A stretch of DNA of 64,000 bases from Streptomyces palmae (GCF_004684805.1 NZ_SRID01000001.1:34565-98564), one strand, 5' to 3'. Positions 27,014-36,983 are shown, counted from the stretch's first letter. The notes: generated by a model from the sequence alone, not told the origin. Numbers and translations are program-made.

Positions 27014-27740
27014 GCGGCGCGGAGTCTCCGTTACCCCATTCTCAGTCAGCCCCTGACGCCAGATCCCCCGCTGCCCGCTCGATTGCCCGATACGCAGCGG
27101 GCCACTCCAAACGGCTCGGCCAGCTCGGCGCTGGGGCACTCGGCCCCCCTTGTGCAGCGCCAGGCGATGCGCTTCCTGCCGAGCGTTCGGCTCCGGTTTC
27201 TTGCCGCGCAACTCCCGCCACCCATACCCGGGCGACGAGGGCGGCAGCGGAGACCGGGCCGGGCGGGCACGCACGGTGGGCGACAGAACCATGGCCCGGA
27301 CGGGCCGACAGCGCACGGTGCCGACGCGGGCCGCGGACGGCCAGGTCCTCATCGTCCAGCGCGACAGTGCGCTGGGCCCGGCGGCCAGGCAGTGACTGAA
27401 GCACAGAGCAGCGGCAGCGGGGCGGACCACAGCAGAGCAAGCCGCGGCCGGCGGCGAGCAGGCGGGGTCCGCGGCCTGGACAGGCCGGGCCGGGGCGGGG
27501 CCCGGCGACGGCGCGGCGCGGCGGCAGGCCGGGCCGGGCAGTGGAGCAACGGCGTGGTCGACCGGATCTGGACTCGTTGGCGGCGCTCAACTGGATGGCG
27601 GGATCGGGGCCGCACGCCGAACCACTGGTCGGCGCCCCACTCCTCGAACCGGTGCACCTCGGTGAACTGGCCGCCGAGCCTCCAGCAGTCGGCCCTTGTC
27701 GTCGCTGAGCGCGATCACGAGGGGGCCATGGTGTTTGTCC
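27014..27740. other. Decayed sequence left of the duplicated segment
   Basis: No intact gene. On the minus strand, between about 27590 and 27740, two frames together read LVIALSDDKGRLLE then TEVHRFEEWGADQWFGVRP, which looks like one frameshifted gene of unknown family. The rest is featureless GC-rich DNA. Confidence 0.4.
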
Positions 27741-28925
27741 GCGTGGCCACCACGGAGCGCTGCCGACGGGCGGGACGCGGGCGCCGGGCCGGACAGAGTC
27801 GGCCATCCTCTATGAGGCCGAGTTTCTGGCCGTGCCTGTCCACCGTGGTAGCGCTGGCCTCCTTCTCACCGGTGGCCGGAGCGACAGTGCGCACCAAGCG
27901 CCGCGCGTTCCCAGCGGCGTACAGCTCATCCGGCCGGCTCCGTGGTGTCCGCGTTGCCGGCCGTCCACCGCGGCGACCGGGGACCTGGGTTGTGCCCCGG
28001 CCGGCTGCTGCTGTGGATCAGGTGCGTGGAGCTCCAGCAATCGATCGCGGACAGCCCCTACGGGTATCCCGGCTGGCGCAATGTCCCGTACGTGGGCGAG
28101 CCCCAAGCTGCGGGCCCTCAGGATGTATTGGGCCATTTCGGCGCTCGTGGAACTCCATGGCCCACCACGGCATCGGCTACAACGACGAGAAGCGCAGGCT
28201 CAAGGAGTGGTGGGGGGTGACCTCCCGCCAGGAGTGGGCCGGCACACAGAAACGTTTGCTCGAGGCCGGCATGGTCAGCCCGGTGTGGGAGTTCGCCCTG
28301 CGCATCCGCCGCTCCCTCGCCCAGGACTTCGCAGGTCCAGTCGAACTGGATCACTGGCGGCACGTGGCCGAGCGCGTCCTGCGGTACAACGCCGCCCAGG
28401 GCGCGCAGCCCCGGATCACCCCCGATGGAGTCACCGCGGCGCGCCCCCGCAGTACCGGCGACGTCGAGGCGGAGGTCGCCAGAGTGCAGCGGCTCATCGG
28501 GCGGATCGCCCGCTATGAAGCCCGGTTCCGCGCCGACGGGCTGCTGGCCGCCAACGCCTTCGTCCGCTCCGTCGAAGCCTGGGACTGCGGACGGGCCTCC
28601 GGCATGGCCCGCTGGGGTATCGCCGCCCGCTATTGGACCCTCCAAGAGGCCGAGCAGGCCGTGGTCGCCGCCGGCCGCGCCAGTGCCCGGAACTACCGCT
28701 CCTGGCCGGAGTTCTCCGCCGCCTACATCCTCGGCCGCTGTCTGCACTTCGACGAGGAAGAGTTCGGCAGCTGGTACGAGGACATGCTCACCGCCCACCG
28801 CGCCCTCACCACCGACCCCGCCAGCCCCTGGCTCACCATCCCTTGGAACTGATGCCCGGAAGGCCACACATGGCCGCACCGAGCCGTGCACGTGGGCAGG
28901 AACGAGGAATGAGGTCGGGGACTCA
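27741..28925 (+). repeat. Internally deleted, inverted copy of the 58.0-60.2 kb segment
   Basis: The plus strand here closely matches the minus strand of about 60212-58005. The match runs from the upstream flank through the first 40 codons of an RDD-family gene to 28147 (ending GCGCTCG). It then jumps to the middle of the DUF1266 gene at 28148 (starting TGGAACTCC) and continues past its stop. The equivalent 1,010 bases, 58784-59793, are absent. The copies differ by scattered substitutions, so the duplication is not very recent. Confidence 0.88.
28148..28852 (+). pseudogene. Truncated DUF1266 gene copy
   Basis: From 28148 the frame encodes the last 234 residues of the DUF1266 protein found intact at 58079-59383, nearly identical, from WNSMAHHGIGYNDEKRRLK to the shared end SPWLTIPWN. 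The N-terminal 200 residues are missing. Upstream, the frame is preceded by the start of an RDD-family gene (MELQQSIADSPYGYPG-like at 28027-28147), which is in a different frame at the junction, so no fusion protein is made. It probably yields no functional product. Confidence 0.82.
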
Positions 28926-29050
28926 GCGAGACTCAGAACAACTCACGGGGTGTCGCACACTCCTCCTCGTCGGTTCAGTGGACGACCGTCTTGCCAGGGT
29001 AGGGTGCGCCCAGCCTGGTCGGGACGGTAGACCCAAGGGTGATGCAACGC

Positions 29051-32000
29051 TCAGCAGACCCTGCGGTAGGGCGCTTCGGGTATGTACAGTCGCCATTCCT
29101 TTGGGGTGATGTCGCGGCCGGCCTTGCGGCAGACGGCGGCGGCCAGACTGTCGGGATTCAGGTTCAGCGCATGGACACGGCCGTCGCCGAGGATGCGCAG
29201 TGTGTACCCGTCGAAGGCCATGGCATAGATGCTGTTGCCGGAGGGTTTGAGCGGTGCCCCCAGGGCCAGATAAGCGGTGAGGTCCCATATTTGGACGGAG
29301 TCGTCGTTGTTGGTTGCCAGGAGGGTGCCGTCTGCGGAGAACATGGGATGGGACCGGGTGGAGTTGGAATCTTCTGGGCTGCCTCGGGTGGTGCTACCGG
29401 GCATTCCTTTCAGGCGACTTCGCGCTTCGCCGTCCCACAACTCCACCCAACCTGACGCCTTCACGACCGCGAGTCGTGTGCTGTCGGGAGAGAAGGCCAC
29501 GTCTCTGGTCTGTTCCTGGGTGAAGTTGGCGTTTCGGCTGTCGCCGGATTCCAGGTCGAGAACATCGCCGCGTGTGGTGACCAGGAATCGCCCATTGGGG
29601 CTGAAAACACCGTAACCGTCTCTGTCCTGGTAGTGGTGCACCCTTTTTTTGGTGCGGGCATCCCAGACGTCAATGACGTCGTCGTCTGCTGAGGGTGTCC
29701 CTGGAGGTTGGTGCGACACTGCTACGTAACGGCCGGCCGGGGAGACAGCCAGATCCGACACCGCACGCTGGGGAGGCAGTGGGATGCGGTACAGCTCTCT
29801 ATGCCGTTCTATGTCCCATACCACAACGGATTGTTTATCGGGGTTTGCGCCCTCGAAATCCGTGAAGGTGAGGAATTTTCCGTCGGCGGAGAAGGCGTGG
29901 CCCTCGTCCGTGCCGGGGCCATCACCTGCGACCGTGTTCTGCATGATGGGTTGGCCGGACTGGTCGCCGGTCCGCATATCGACAAGGTCCTGCCGGCTGC
30001 GGTAGGCCCCCCACTGGGGATTTGAGAACATTCCTAATTGGCCGTCGGGTGACACGGCAACTGCTTCACCCTGATGGTATCGGCCGGAAAAGGACAGGGA
30101 TGCTGCCGCGTCGAGCCGAATGACCTGGTTGCCTTGCTGGAAATCGTAGACGACCGCCTTGGATCGCTCATCGAGCACCAGGCGGCCCATCAAATCACTG
30201 CGTCCGGGGCCATCCTGGTAAAATAGGGCTGGACCGCCCTCGGCTCTGTACACGAAGATGTCACCGTTCCGCGTGTAGCCGAACACATATCGGCCGCTAC
30301 TGCTCAGCTCCGCCGCGTCGATACCCCCATACCGGGCGCCCACTGTTCCCGTCTCACGCCCGTTGTCGGTGGTCCAGACCGTCACCGCATCGTCCGCCCG
30401 CACGGCCACGCGGCGGCCGTTGGAACTGAAACTGATACGTGAGGAGCACTCACTTCCCTCCTCGAAGTCGGTTTCGGTAAGAAAAATGCCACGGTCGTGT
30501 TGGGATCCGGAGGAGCTTAGATCCCACAACCTCAATAAGCTGTCTTCACCGGTGGTGCACAGGGCGACGTACCTGCCGTCTGGGGAGAGCACCGCCTCGG
30601 CGGCCCAGGACCAGGAGGCAACAAGCCGCCCCGAGGAATCGAGGAGGCGGAAGTCCAAGTCGTCGCGGACGAAGAGAATCTGCCCCTTGTCGGTTAACTG
30701 ATCCGGCGCGAAGCCGTCCGGTCCACGGAGCGGAGCTCCGATCGCTTTCCCGTCACGGGTGGAGACGACTTGGTAGAAAGTCCTCTGTCCGCGTTTGACC
30801 GGTACGATGAGAAACTGCCCGTCATGGCTCGCTATGGGCGGCTTGATGCTCTGCCTGCCGCCTTCGATAGCGACGTTCTGGTCGAAGGCGGCGATCGGCT
30901 TCCCGGCTCCCTCCCGACCGTGGGTCAGGTCCCAGATCTGGGAGCCGACCGGGCTGTAGGTCAGCTGCCGGTGTCCATCACCCAGGAGAGACACGCCTGA
31001 ACCTTCGCCGAGCGCGGGCTGAGGCAGGTCGATCACCGAGGTCTGCCGCTGGGTCGCCGCGGCGGCGAGTGCTGCCCGTGATTCCGGCGTCGAGGCGATC
31101 CGCCACGCCGCCAGGCTCAGCAGCAGAGCTGTCTGCGGCTCACTGTTGCGCAGACTGTCCGCGGCCCGGGCAGTCGAACGTGCTGCGGCCTGAGCACGGC
31201 GCAATTCAGCTGCGGCCCGCTGGTGCCGGGTCTCGCGGGCCTGGAACCAGCCGAAGACGCCCGCCACCAGAGCGAGCACCGTCAGCACCGCCAGTGCGGA
31301 CAGCAGCCGACGGCGGCGCCGGGTCGAGCGGGTGGCCTCGGCGCGGGCGGCGGCCAGGAAGCGCACCTCCAGTGGATTGGGGCGCAGTTGCAACGGGGCG
31401 GTGGTCAGCCAGTCAAGGCAGGTACGTAACGCGGTGCCGTGCAGCAGGTCGTCGGGGCGTTCGCCGTGTGCCGTCCAGTCCAGGGCGGCTTGGCCGATTC
31501 TGCGGTGGATCAGCAGTCCGGGGCGGTCAGCGTCCACCCACGCACGCAGGCGGCGCCAGGCGGGGATCACCGCCGCACTCGAGGGGTGTACGCCCCCTTC
31601 GTCGGTGATTCCCAGGATGCCCTCCTCAGCCAGAGCGGCGACGGCTGCGCGAAGCCGCTTCCGCTCGCCGTCCGGGCGGTGTGCGTACAGTTCGGCCTCA
31701 CTCGCGGTGCGCACCGAGTCCTGCGAGCCGTCGGTCGCGTCGCCGGGTACGACCAGGCGCAGCATCACCTCTTGGGCGGCAAGCCGGGCCGCGGGATCAA
31801 GGGTGCCGAAAGCGGCCTCGGCGCGCTCGCCCAACGGTATCGGGGCCGGAGTCCTGTGCGTGTACGTGTCGGAGCCAGCCGCGCGCAGGGCGCCGGCTTC
31901 CAGCAGGGCGAGGCGGGGATCGGCGGACCTGGGCATGCCGCCGATCAGGCCGAGCACCAACTCCTGTGCGGTGGGCCGTAGCCGCGGATCCTTGGCCAGG

Positions 32001-32773
32001 GCAGAAGCGACCAGTGGGCGGATATCGGCGGGGATTGCCGACAGGTCGGGGTCGAAGGTCGCCGTACGGTGGGCGACCTCGCCGAGATGTGCGCCGCGGA
32101 ACGGTTCCGTGGCGCTGGCCGCGAAGACCATCACCGCGCCCCAGGCGAAGACGTCCGACGCCGGGGTGGCACGTTGCCCCGAGAAGACTTCGGGAGCCAT
32201 GTAGCCGAATGTCCCCATGATGGCGCCTGGCGCGGTGACGGACATGTCCGGCGCACGGGCGATACCGAAGTCGATGATCCGAGGGCCGTCCGGGCCGAGC
32301 AGGATGTTGCCTGGCTTGAGGTCGCGGTGGACCACGTGAGCACCGTGGATCGCGGCGAGTGCCGTGGCGGCACCGGTAGCCAGACGAAGCACCGCGTCGG
32401 GCTCCAACGGGCCCTGTTCCTGGACGCGGGCGGCGAGGGTGGGGCCTGGGATGTATTCACTGACGATGTACGGGACCGTCTCGTCGGCGTCTCGGCCCGT
32501 CGACTCGGCCTCGTTCCCGGTCGAGGGCCCGGAGACGGAGATGTCGAGGATACGGGCCGTACAGAACGACGGCACCTTACGGGCCGCGGCCGCTTCCCGT
32601 CCGAAGAGCGCTCGGACGAACGGCTCGGCGTCCCGATGAAGCGCCTTGAGCGCCACCCGCAGGCCTTGTGCGTCGTACGCCTCGTAGACCACACCTTGGC
32701 CGCCGGAGCCAAGCCGTGCGGCCAGCCAGTACTTACCGAGCCGCTCCGGGTCATCCGGGCAGAGCGCAGTCAC
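29051..32773 (-). CDS. Serine/threonine protein kinase with transmembrane helix and WD40 propeller
   Basis: GTG 32773, preceded by GGGGAGG, gives 1,240 residues. Residues 13-270 are a Hanks-type kinase: glycine loop LGSGGQGVVYEA, Lys43 (VALKALHRD), catalytic Asp151 (VVHRDLKPGN), Asp168 (DFGIA) and GTFGYMAPE. Residues about 310-475 form the winged-helix region usually seen between an nSTAND ATPase and its propeller (LRLVVPGD, ELYAHRPDGERKRLR, LIHRRIGQAALDW), but no P-loop ATPase is present. One helix near 484-506 (LLSALAVLTVLALVAGVFGW) is followed by at least ten WD40-like repeats (LSPDGRYVALCT, WDLSSSG, ISFSSNGRRVAV). It is a membrane receptor kinase whose propeller senses or binds. It stands alone. 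Confidence 0.88.
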   Translation of the reverse strand: MTALCPDDPERLGKYWLAARLGSGGQGVVYEAYDAQGLRVALKALHRDAEPFVRALFGREAAAARKVPSFCTARILDISVSGPSTGNEAESTGRDADETVPYIVSEYIPGPTLAARVQEQGPLEPDAVLRLATGAATALAAIHGAHVVHRDLKPGNILLGPDGPRIIDFGIARAPDMSVTAPGAIMGTFGYMAPEVFSGQRATPASDVFAWGAVMVFAASATEPFRGAHLGEVAHRTATFDPDLSAIPADIRPLVASALAKDPRLRPTAQELVLGLIGGMPRSADPRLALLEAGALRAAGSDTYTHRTPAPIPLGERAEAAFGTLDPAARLAAQEVMLRLVVPGDATDGSQDSVRTASEAELYAHRPDGERKRLRAAVAALAEEGILGITDEGGVHPSSAAVIPAWRRLRAWVDADRPGLLIHRRIGQAALDWTAHGERPDDLLHGTALRTCLDWLTTAPLQLRPNPLEVRFLAAARAEATRSTRRRRRLLSALAVLTVLALVAGVFGWFQARETRHQRAAAELRRAQAAARSTARAADSLRNSEPQTALLLSLAAWRIASTPESRAALAAAATQRQTSVIDLPQPALGEGSGVSLLGDGHRQLTYSPVGSQIWDLTHGREGAGKPIAAFDQNVAIEGGRQSIKPPIASHDGQFLIVPVKRGQRTFYQVVSTRDGKAIGAPLRGPDGFAPDQLTDKGQILFVRDDLDFRLLDSSGRLVASWSWAAEAVLSPDGRYVALCTTGEDSLLRLWDLSSSGSQHDRGIFLTETDFEEGSECSSRISFSSNGRRVAVRADDAVTVWTTDNGRETGTVGARYGGIDAAELSSSGRYVFGYTRNGDIFVYRAEGGPALFYQDGPGRSDLMGRLVLDERSKAVVYDFQQGNQVIRLDAAASLSFSGRYHQGEAVAVSPDGQLGMFSNPQWGAYRSRQDLVDMRTGDQSGQPIMQNTVAGDGPGTDEGHAFSADGKFLTFTDFEGANPDKQSVVVWDIERHRELYRIPLPPQRAVSDLAVSPAGRYVAVSHQPPGTPSADDDVIDVWDARTKKRVHHYQDRDGYGVFSPNGRFLVTTRGDVLDLESGDSRNANFTQEQTRDVAFSPDSTRLAVVKASGWVELWDGEARSRLKGMPGSTTRGSPEDSNSTRSHPMFSADGTLLATNNDDSVQIWDLTAYLALGAPLKPSGNSIYAMAFDGYTLRILGDGRVHALNLNPDSLAAAVCRKAGRDITPKEWRLYIPEAPYRRVC

Positions 32774-33109
32774 CAGCTCGCCTCCCCTCACATATACATC
32801 GGTTCGTCCGACGTCCGCTGGATGCGCGGTTCCGATCCCCGGGGCGGGCCGGCCCAGGGAAGGAAAGGTGACGAGCAACCGCGGTGGGGGCGCGACGCAG
32901 CGGGCGGGCCCGGGATCGGGAATCGCCCGTGCGGTCATCGACTGCGCCCAGCAGATGCTCACCGAGGACCATGAGGACGTCGCCGATGTCATGCGCCACC
33001 TGGAGGCCGTCGGCGTCAGGCAGGCCCACGATGCGCACCCCGCACCCGCCGGTACCCACCCGGGACGGCGGTGGTGCGCACCGCGCGCGTCGGGCGCGCC
33101 ACGGACATT
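32774..33109. other. Promoter region of the kinase gene with a possible small rightward frame
   Basis: A plus-strand GTG at 32868 with AAGGAAAG before it opens a frame whose first 45 codons read like protein (IARAVIDCAQQMLTEDHEDV), but the frame then runs through the end of the convergent gene at 33110. It may be a truncated gene or chance. Nothing else is recognisable. Confidence 0.25.
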
Positions 33110-33613
33110 TCAGATGCACTCTTGTCCACCGGTCGAGGCCGCCTCCGGAACTGACCAGAACGGATCGAACTGGTCCGGTTCGGGGACCTCCTTGTGGCGG
33201 TGGTCGGGGCCGTTCGGCGGGGTCGTGGGTGGGCCTACCTCGGATGGTTCGGCAGGCGGTGTGGTGACCCGGAAGTGGGGCTGGCCCTTCCAGCCGACGA
33301 CGACGCTCAGCTGGAACCCGTCCGGGGTCACGAAGTAGGCGGCCCGCCCGTCTCGACTGATCGCGAGCAGTGTGTAGCCGCAGCGCGTCCAGTGCTGCTC
33401 CACCAGGCAGAGGAGGCCGCCGAGCCGTTCCTCGGCGATGACCGTGGTGACGGCCCTGCGCCGGTCGGTGGTGGACGTCCCTGCCTGACTGTCCCGGTGG
33501 GTCCAGCACAGCGGGGGCCGGATGGCGGCGAAGGTGGCGTCGAGGATCGCGTCGGCGCGCTCGGCGGCCTGTTGCATGGTCATCGGCGGATTCGCTCCGT
33601 CCAACGGGGTCAC
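33110..33613 (-). CDS. Hypothetical protein, third gene of the DUF1023 operon
   Basis: GTG 33613 overlaps the stop of the DUF1023 gene (GTGA), which decides the start; ATG 33583 is internal. The 167 residues begin with a helix of the kind found in secreted-effector partner proteins (TMQQAAERADAILDATFAAI). A region with Cys, Trp and Tyr follows (LLCLVEQHWTRCGYTLLAIS), and the tail is Pro-rich. There is no signal peptide or membrane helix. Tight coupling to the hydrolase suggests it acts with that protein, perhaps as chaperone, lipoprotein-like partner or immunity factor; the family is unknown. Confidence 0.7.
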   Translation of the reverse strand: MTPLDGANPPMTMQQAAERADAILDATFAAIRPPLCWTHRDSQAGTSTTDRRRAVTTVIAEERLGGLLCLVEQHWTRCGYTLLAISRDGRAAYFVTPDGFQLSVVVGWKGQPHFRVTTPPAEPSEVGPPTTPPNGPDHRHKEVPEPDQFDPFWSVPEAASTGGQECI

Positions 33614-35478
33614 TGCGCGAGCCTCGCCCCGGGCGCGAAGAGGTCGTGTGCGCCCCTGGGGGTCTCGACGGTGACCTTGCCGGGCTGGTTGGCGACGATC
33701 GCGGCGATGTTGTCGGCCGAGAGCTGGTTCGCCGTCGGGTCGAAGTAGTTCCCGTGGGCCTCGAGGCTGGGCACCATGCCGAAGGTGTAGGGCGCGGAGG
33801 TTCCGTCCGCACTTTTGAAGCGGATCGCGCCGAACGCCACGTCGGCCGGGTCCGTACCGTAGTAGAGCTTGCGCTGCCCGGGGTCGGACACGAAGTCACC
33901 GAGGATGCCGCCGGCGACCGCGCCTCCGACCGCACCGATCGGGCCTCCGGCGACCAGGCCCAGTACACCGCCAACCTCGGCACCCGACTTCGCCCCTTTT
34001 GTCGGCAGGTAGGTGATGATGTCGTTGTCGGCGGCGCCCACCCAGACGTGCCCTGTGGGCACGCCGAGGTCCTCTGCCCTGTCCACACCGATGCCTGGGC
34101 TGCCGACGAGGATGATGTCGTCGGCGCCCGGGATGTGGCCCGGGAGCTGGGAGGCCTTGCCGACCACGAGGGAGCCGTACGAGTGGCCGATCACCGTCAC
34201 GTGCGGGTCGCCCTCTTGGTGGGTGGTCACGAGGCCGTTCATGAAGCTGGTCAGCGTCGGCGCGGCACGTTCTGCCAGGCTCGGGCTCTGGACGGTGTCG
34301 AAGTTCTGCGGCGCGTCGTATCCCAGCCACACGATCGAGGCGCTCGACGGATCGAGGACCCGGGCCCCGGACGCGACATCGAAGGCGCCCTTCAGGTCGT
34401 TCTTCGCGAAGCTCTCGTCCAGCGAGGTGTTCATGCCCAGGACCGTGGTGGACACGTTCTTCGCGGTGTCGGGGTCCTGCCCGAACGCCACGATCGCGCG
34501 ACCGTTGCCCTGGTCGCCGACACCGAGCAGGAACATCGGGGGCACGTCGCCCGACGTGAGCTTGCGGTCGATCTCCCGGAGCGCGGCCAACTGGTCCCGG
34601 GCCTTGGCGTCGGTCGGGGCCTTCGCCTCCAGCTTGGCGATCAGGATCGGCAGGTACTCCCGGTTTGCCTGGTCGCGCACGGCCGAGGGGATGCCGTCCA
34701 TGTTCCCGATCACATCGGGGTACGCGGCGAGCAGTTCCGTCTTGGCCTCCTGGTCGAGACCGTTCCACCACTCCAGGCGACCGGCGGGCGGCTTGTCGAT
34801 GGGGATCTGGGACTTCATGGCGTCTTCGGCGGCCGTGTGCACGGCCGCCATGTCGCCGCTGACGTCGGCCCAGGTGCCGGAGTCGAGCCTGAGGCCCTGT
34901 TGCGCCTTGAGTTTCTCGATGGCGTCCTTGTACTGGTCGTTGATCGCGCCTGCCTCGTTCAGGGCGCTCCAGATGGTGTCGGCGAGGGCGCGGGCCCGCT
35001 CCTCGTTCGGGTTGTCGCCACTGGGGTAGTCGCCCTTGTGGCCGAAGACGTCGAACCTCGGTTGGCGTCCCCGCACCACTCCGCCCTCCGGCAGCGAGCC
35101 ACCGGGGTCCGGGGTGCCCGCGGCCGGATAGCCCACCCCGCCGTCGTCGAGGACGGTGAAGCCGAGCTGCCGCGCGTCGTCCAAGGCATGCGTCAACGTG
35201 CGCCGGCTGCTCTCCAGTTCCGCGGCCAGACCGGTGAGGACGGTCTCGATCAAGGCGCACTCGGTGTACACGTACTGGAAGTTCTGCTGGACCTGGGCGA
35301 GCCGCTCGCACGCGGCCGTGGCGGCCTCGCCCGACTGGGTCTCCCTCAGCGGTTTCAGCATCTCGGACTCGACGCGCCGCTTGGCCGCATGCGCTCGGCC
35401 GCTCACCTTCCGCCAGCCGTCGGCCGCCTCGGTGAGCTCGGTCAGCTTGAGGTCCCGCAGGGCGGGCAGGGGCAGCAT
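33610..35478 (-). CDS. DUF1023 alpha/beta hydrolase with N-terminal helical domain
   Basis: The 622-residue protein has an N-terminal coiled-coil region (about 1-110, WXG100-like length and composition), a linker and helical middle. Its C-terminal alpha/beta hydrolase of the DUF1023 family has nucleophile Ser433 in VTVIGHSYGSLVVG and the strand ADDIILVGSPGIG before the acid region. Near residues 500-540 lies a Gly-rich hydrophobic stretch (GLVAGGPIGAVGGAVAGGIL) of the kind seen in membrane-inserting toxins. DUF1023 proteins are typical actinobacterial type VII-secretion-related lipases/esterases; export by that route is inferred from the N-terminus. It is the middle of three coupled genes. 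Confidence 0.82.
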   Translation of the reverse strand: MLPLPALRDLKLTELTEAADGWRKVSGRAHAAKRRVESEMLKPLRETQSGEAATAACERLAQVQQNFQYVYTECALIETVLTGLAAELESSRRTLTHALDDARQLGFTVLDDGGVGYPAAGTPDPGGSLPEGGVVRGRQPRFDVFGHKGDYPSGDNPNEERARALADTIWSALNEAGAINDQYKDAIEKLKAQQGLRLDSGTWADVSGDMAAVHTAAEDAMKSQIPIDKPPAGRLEWWNGLDQEAKTELLAAYPDVIGNMDGIPSAVRDQANREYLPILIAKLEAKAPTDAKARDQLAALREIDRKLTSGDVPPMFLLGVGDQGNGRAIVAFGQDPDTAKNVSTTVLGMNTSLDESFAKNDLKGAFDVASGARVLDPSSASIVWLGYDAPQNFDTVQSPSLAERAAPTLTSFMNGLVTTHQEGDPHVTVIGHSYGSLVVGKASQLPGHIPGADDIILVGSPGIGVDRAEDLGVPTGHVWVGAADNDIITYLPTKGAKSGAEVGGVLGLVAGGPIGAVGGAVAGGILGDFVSDPGQRKLYYGTDPADVAFGAIRFKSADGTSAPYTFGMVPSLEAHGNYFDPTANQLSADNIAAIVANQPGKVTVETPRGAHDLFAPGARLAQ

Positions 35479-35482
35479 GCCG

Positions 35483-35968
35483 TCACCCCTGTCTCGTGCT
35501 GAGGCCGCGGACCGCGTCGTCGAGGTTGCGGCCTATCTGCCCGTCGATCTCACCCTGTTGAGCGGCGGCCACCCACAGGGCGTCCACCAGGCCGGCGCAC
35601 TCCTGCTGGATGCTCTTGAGGCGTTCCTCCCAGGAGAATCGCACACTGCTCAGCGCGGTCACGGCGGAGAGGCCGACCGCGTGCGCGGCCAGCCCCTCGT
35701 GGGTGGCCGCCAGGTAGGACAGGTCGTCGGCGATTCCCCGCGCCAGGTGTCCGGACGTCCGGGACGCCGTGGTCCAGGGGCCCTGGGTAACCTTGAGGGT
35801 GCCCGAGATGTCAGCGTCGTGCCCGACGGCGCCCAGGCCGTCCCGCCGGACGGCGAGGGGGTTCGTCGTGTCACTCGGTGCTGCCTCGGCATGGTCGAGC
35901 CGCGTTCCGGCCGGCTGCCGGCTCAAGGCTTCGGCGACCAGCCCCGTCCACTCCTCGCTGAACGTCAT
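35483..35968 (-). CDS. Small helical protein preceding the DUF1023 hydrolase
   Basis: ATG 35968 follows AGGGGG; the frame upstream of it is unrelated. The 161 residues are nearly all helical, with a C-terminal coiled region LSSVRFSWEERLKSIQQECA and LVDALWVAAAQQGEID. No WxG motif is obvious, but size and composition fit the small partner proteins encoded beside DUF1023 hydrolases and other type VII substrates. It ends four bases before the hydrolase start, so the genes are probably co-translated and the proteins may form a helical complex. Confidence 0.72.
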   Translation of the reverse strand: MTFSEEWTGLVAEALSRQPAGTRLDHAEAAPSDTTNPLAVRRDGLGAVGHDADISGTLKVTQGPWTTASRTSGHLARGIADDLSYLAATHEGLAAHAVGLSAVTALSSVRFSWEERLKSIQQECAGLVDALWVAAAQQGEIDGQIGRNLDDAVRGLSTRQG

Positions 35969-36244
35969 TCGTGGCCCCCTGCCAAGGACGTCACCTGATC
36001 GTCCATATCGCAGACCGGGCGCGTTGGTATCAGTTCGCGTCGCGTGCGCGCCTGTTGGCGGATGCGGATGTCGTCCCCGCTCAGCGGCATTGCTCTCCTC
36101 CCGTTGGACGTCGATGTGGAGGGTTCCGACCCGCCGGGAGTGCTTCACCCCCGTGTCGAAGCAATCCCCGCGGGCGAGGCAGCCAGTCGGCTGGTGGCGG
36201 TGGCGGCCGGCCTCGCTGACATCGAGTTTTCGCTGGCGTGAAGT

Positions 36245-36450
36245 TGTTGCGCAGCCCCCTTCTGGCGGCGAAACAATCCCGCACACCTCCGCGGTGCTTC
36301 GTGAATCCGTCTTGCCGGTTCTGGCATGGCCCGGTTGGGTGTGGATCAGGCAGTCCCCCGAGCGGCGGGGGCCGCCAAGGAGGAAGGAACGGGTGTGGGG
36401 CGTCAGGAGAAGCCTCTGTTGGCTGCTCTCAGACAGAGGGAGTGGTGGAT
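36245..36450 (+). pseudogene. 5' remnant of a second XRE-nSTAND1 gene
   Basis: About 65 bases at 36245-36316 resemble 36860-36930, the leader of the intact nSTAND1 gene (shared GGCGG[CT]GAAACAA[CT]CCCGC and CGTGAAT). The GTG at 36395, after AAGGAGGAAGG, starts GRQEKPL, the usual beginning of this family (compare MGRHENPL at 36984). After about ten codons the similarity is lost. The remaining DNA from 35969 to 36983 has no other gene I can support. Confidence 0.45.
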
Positions 36451-36983
36451 CCCACCGGGCTCGAATCGGACCGAGAGGCCATGGAGGGGAAGCTCGCCTC
36501 TCCCCGGCAGCAGCACCGCGTGCTCACATGGCCTCAGCTCGCCGGAAGGCCGGCCCAGGGGTGTGCCACGTCCCGGGTGCCGCGATGCTGCGATCCTCTG
36601 TACCTGAGCAGCAGTGCGCGGCCCATACTGCCTTGGCGGCATCAACCGCGGCCGGGGCAGTGGACACCTCCCGTCTGGCCGTCCGCTCCCGACGAACCCA
36701 CTGGCCCCAGGGCTGCCGGGCCAACCTGCCCGCTGAGCTGCCCGTCCCGCTTGGCCCACCGAACTTGCCCGGCCCCCGGGCCTGCTTCTCCTCCCTCGGA
36801 CGCTGGCCCGGCAGGAGGGAGCCAAGCGGCCCCGCTGTGCCGCAGTGGCGGACCGGAACGGTTGCGGCCAGGCCCTTCCCGGCGGTGAAACAACCCCGCC
36901 CCTCCGACGGCGTGAATTGCCCTTGCGGACGGCGCGACCGAACGGTTGATTCGAAGGCTGCCGCAAGGGAAGGCAGGAGCACC

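Noticed and set aside
27083..28147. Upstream extension of the truncated DUF1266 copy to 589 residues
   Set aside because: The upstream part is Arg/Gly-rich noise; homology to the intact copy starts only at 28148 in this frame.
35769..36983. Upstream extension of the nSTAND1 frame to 946 residues
   Set aside because: The family start MGRHENPL with a good ribosome site lies at 36984, and upstream residues are low-complexity.
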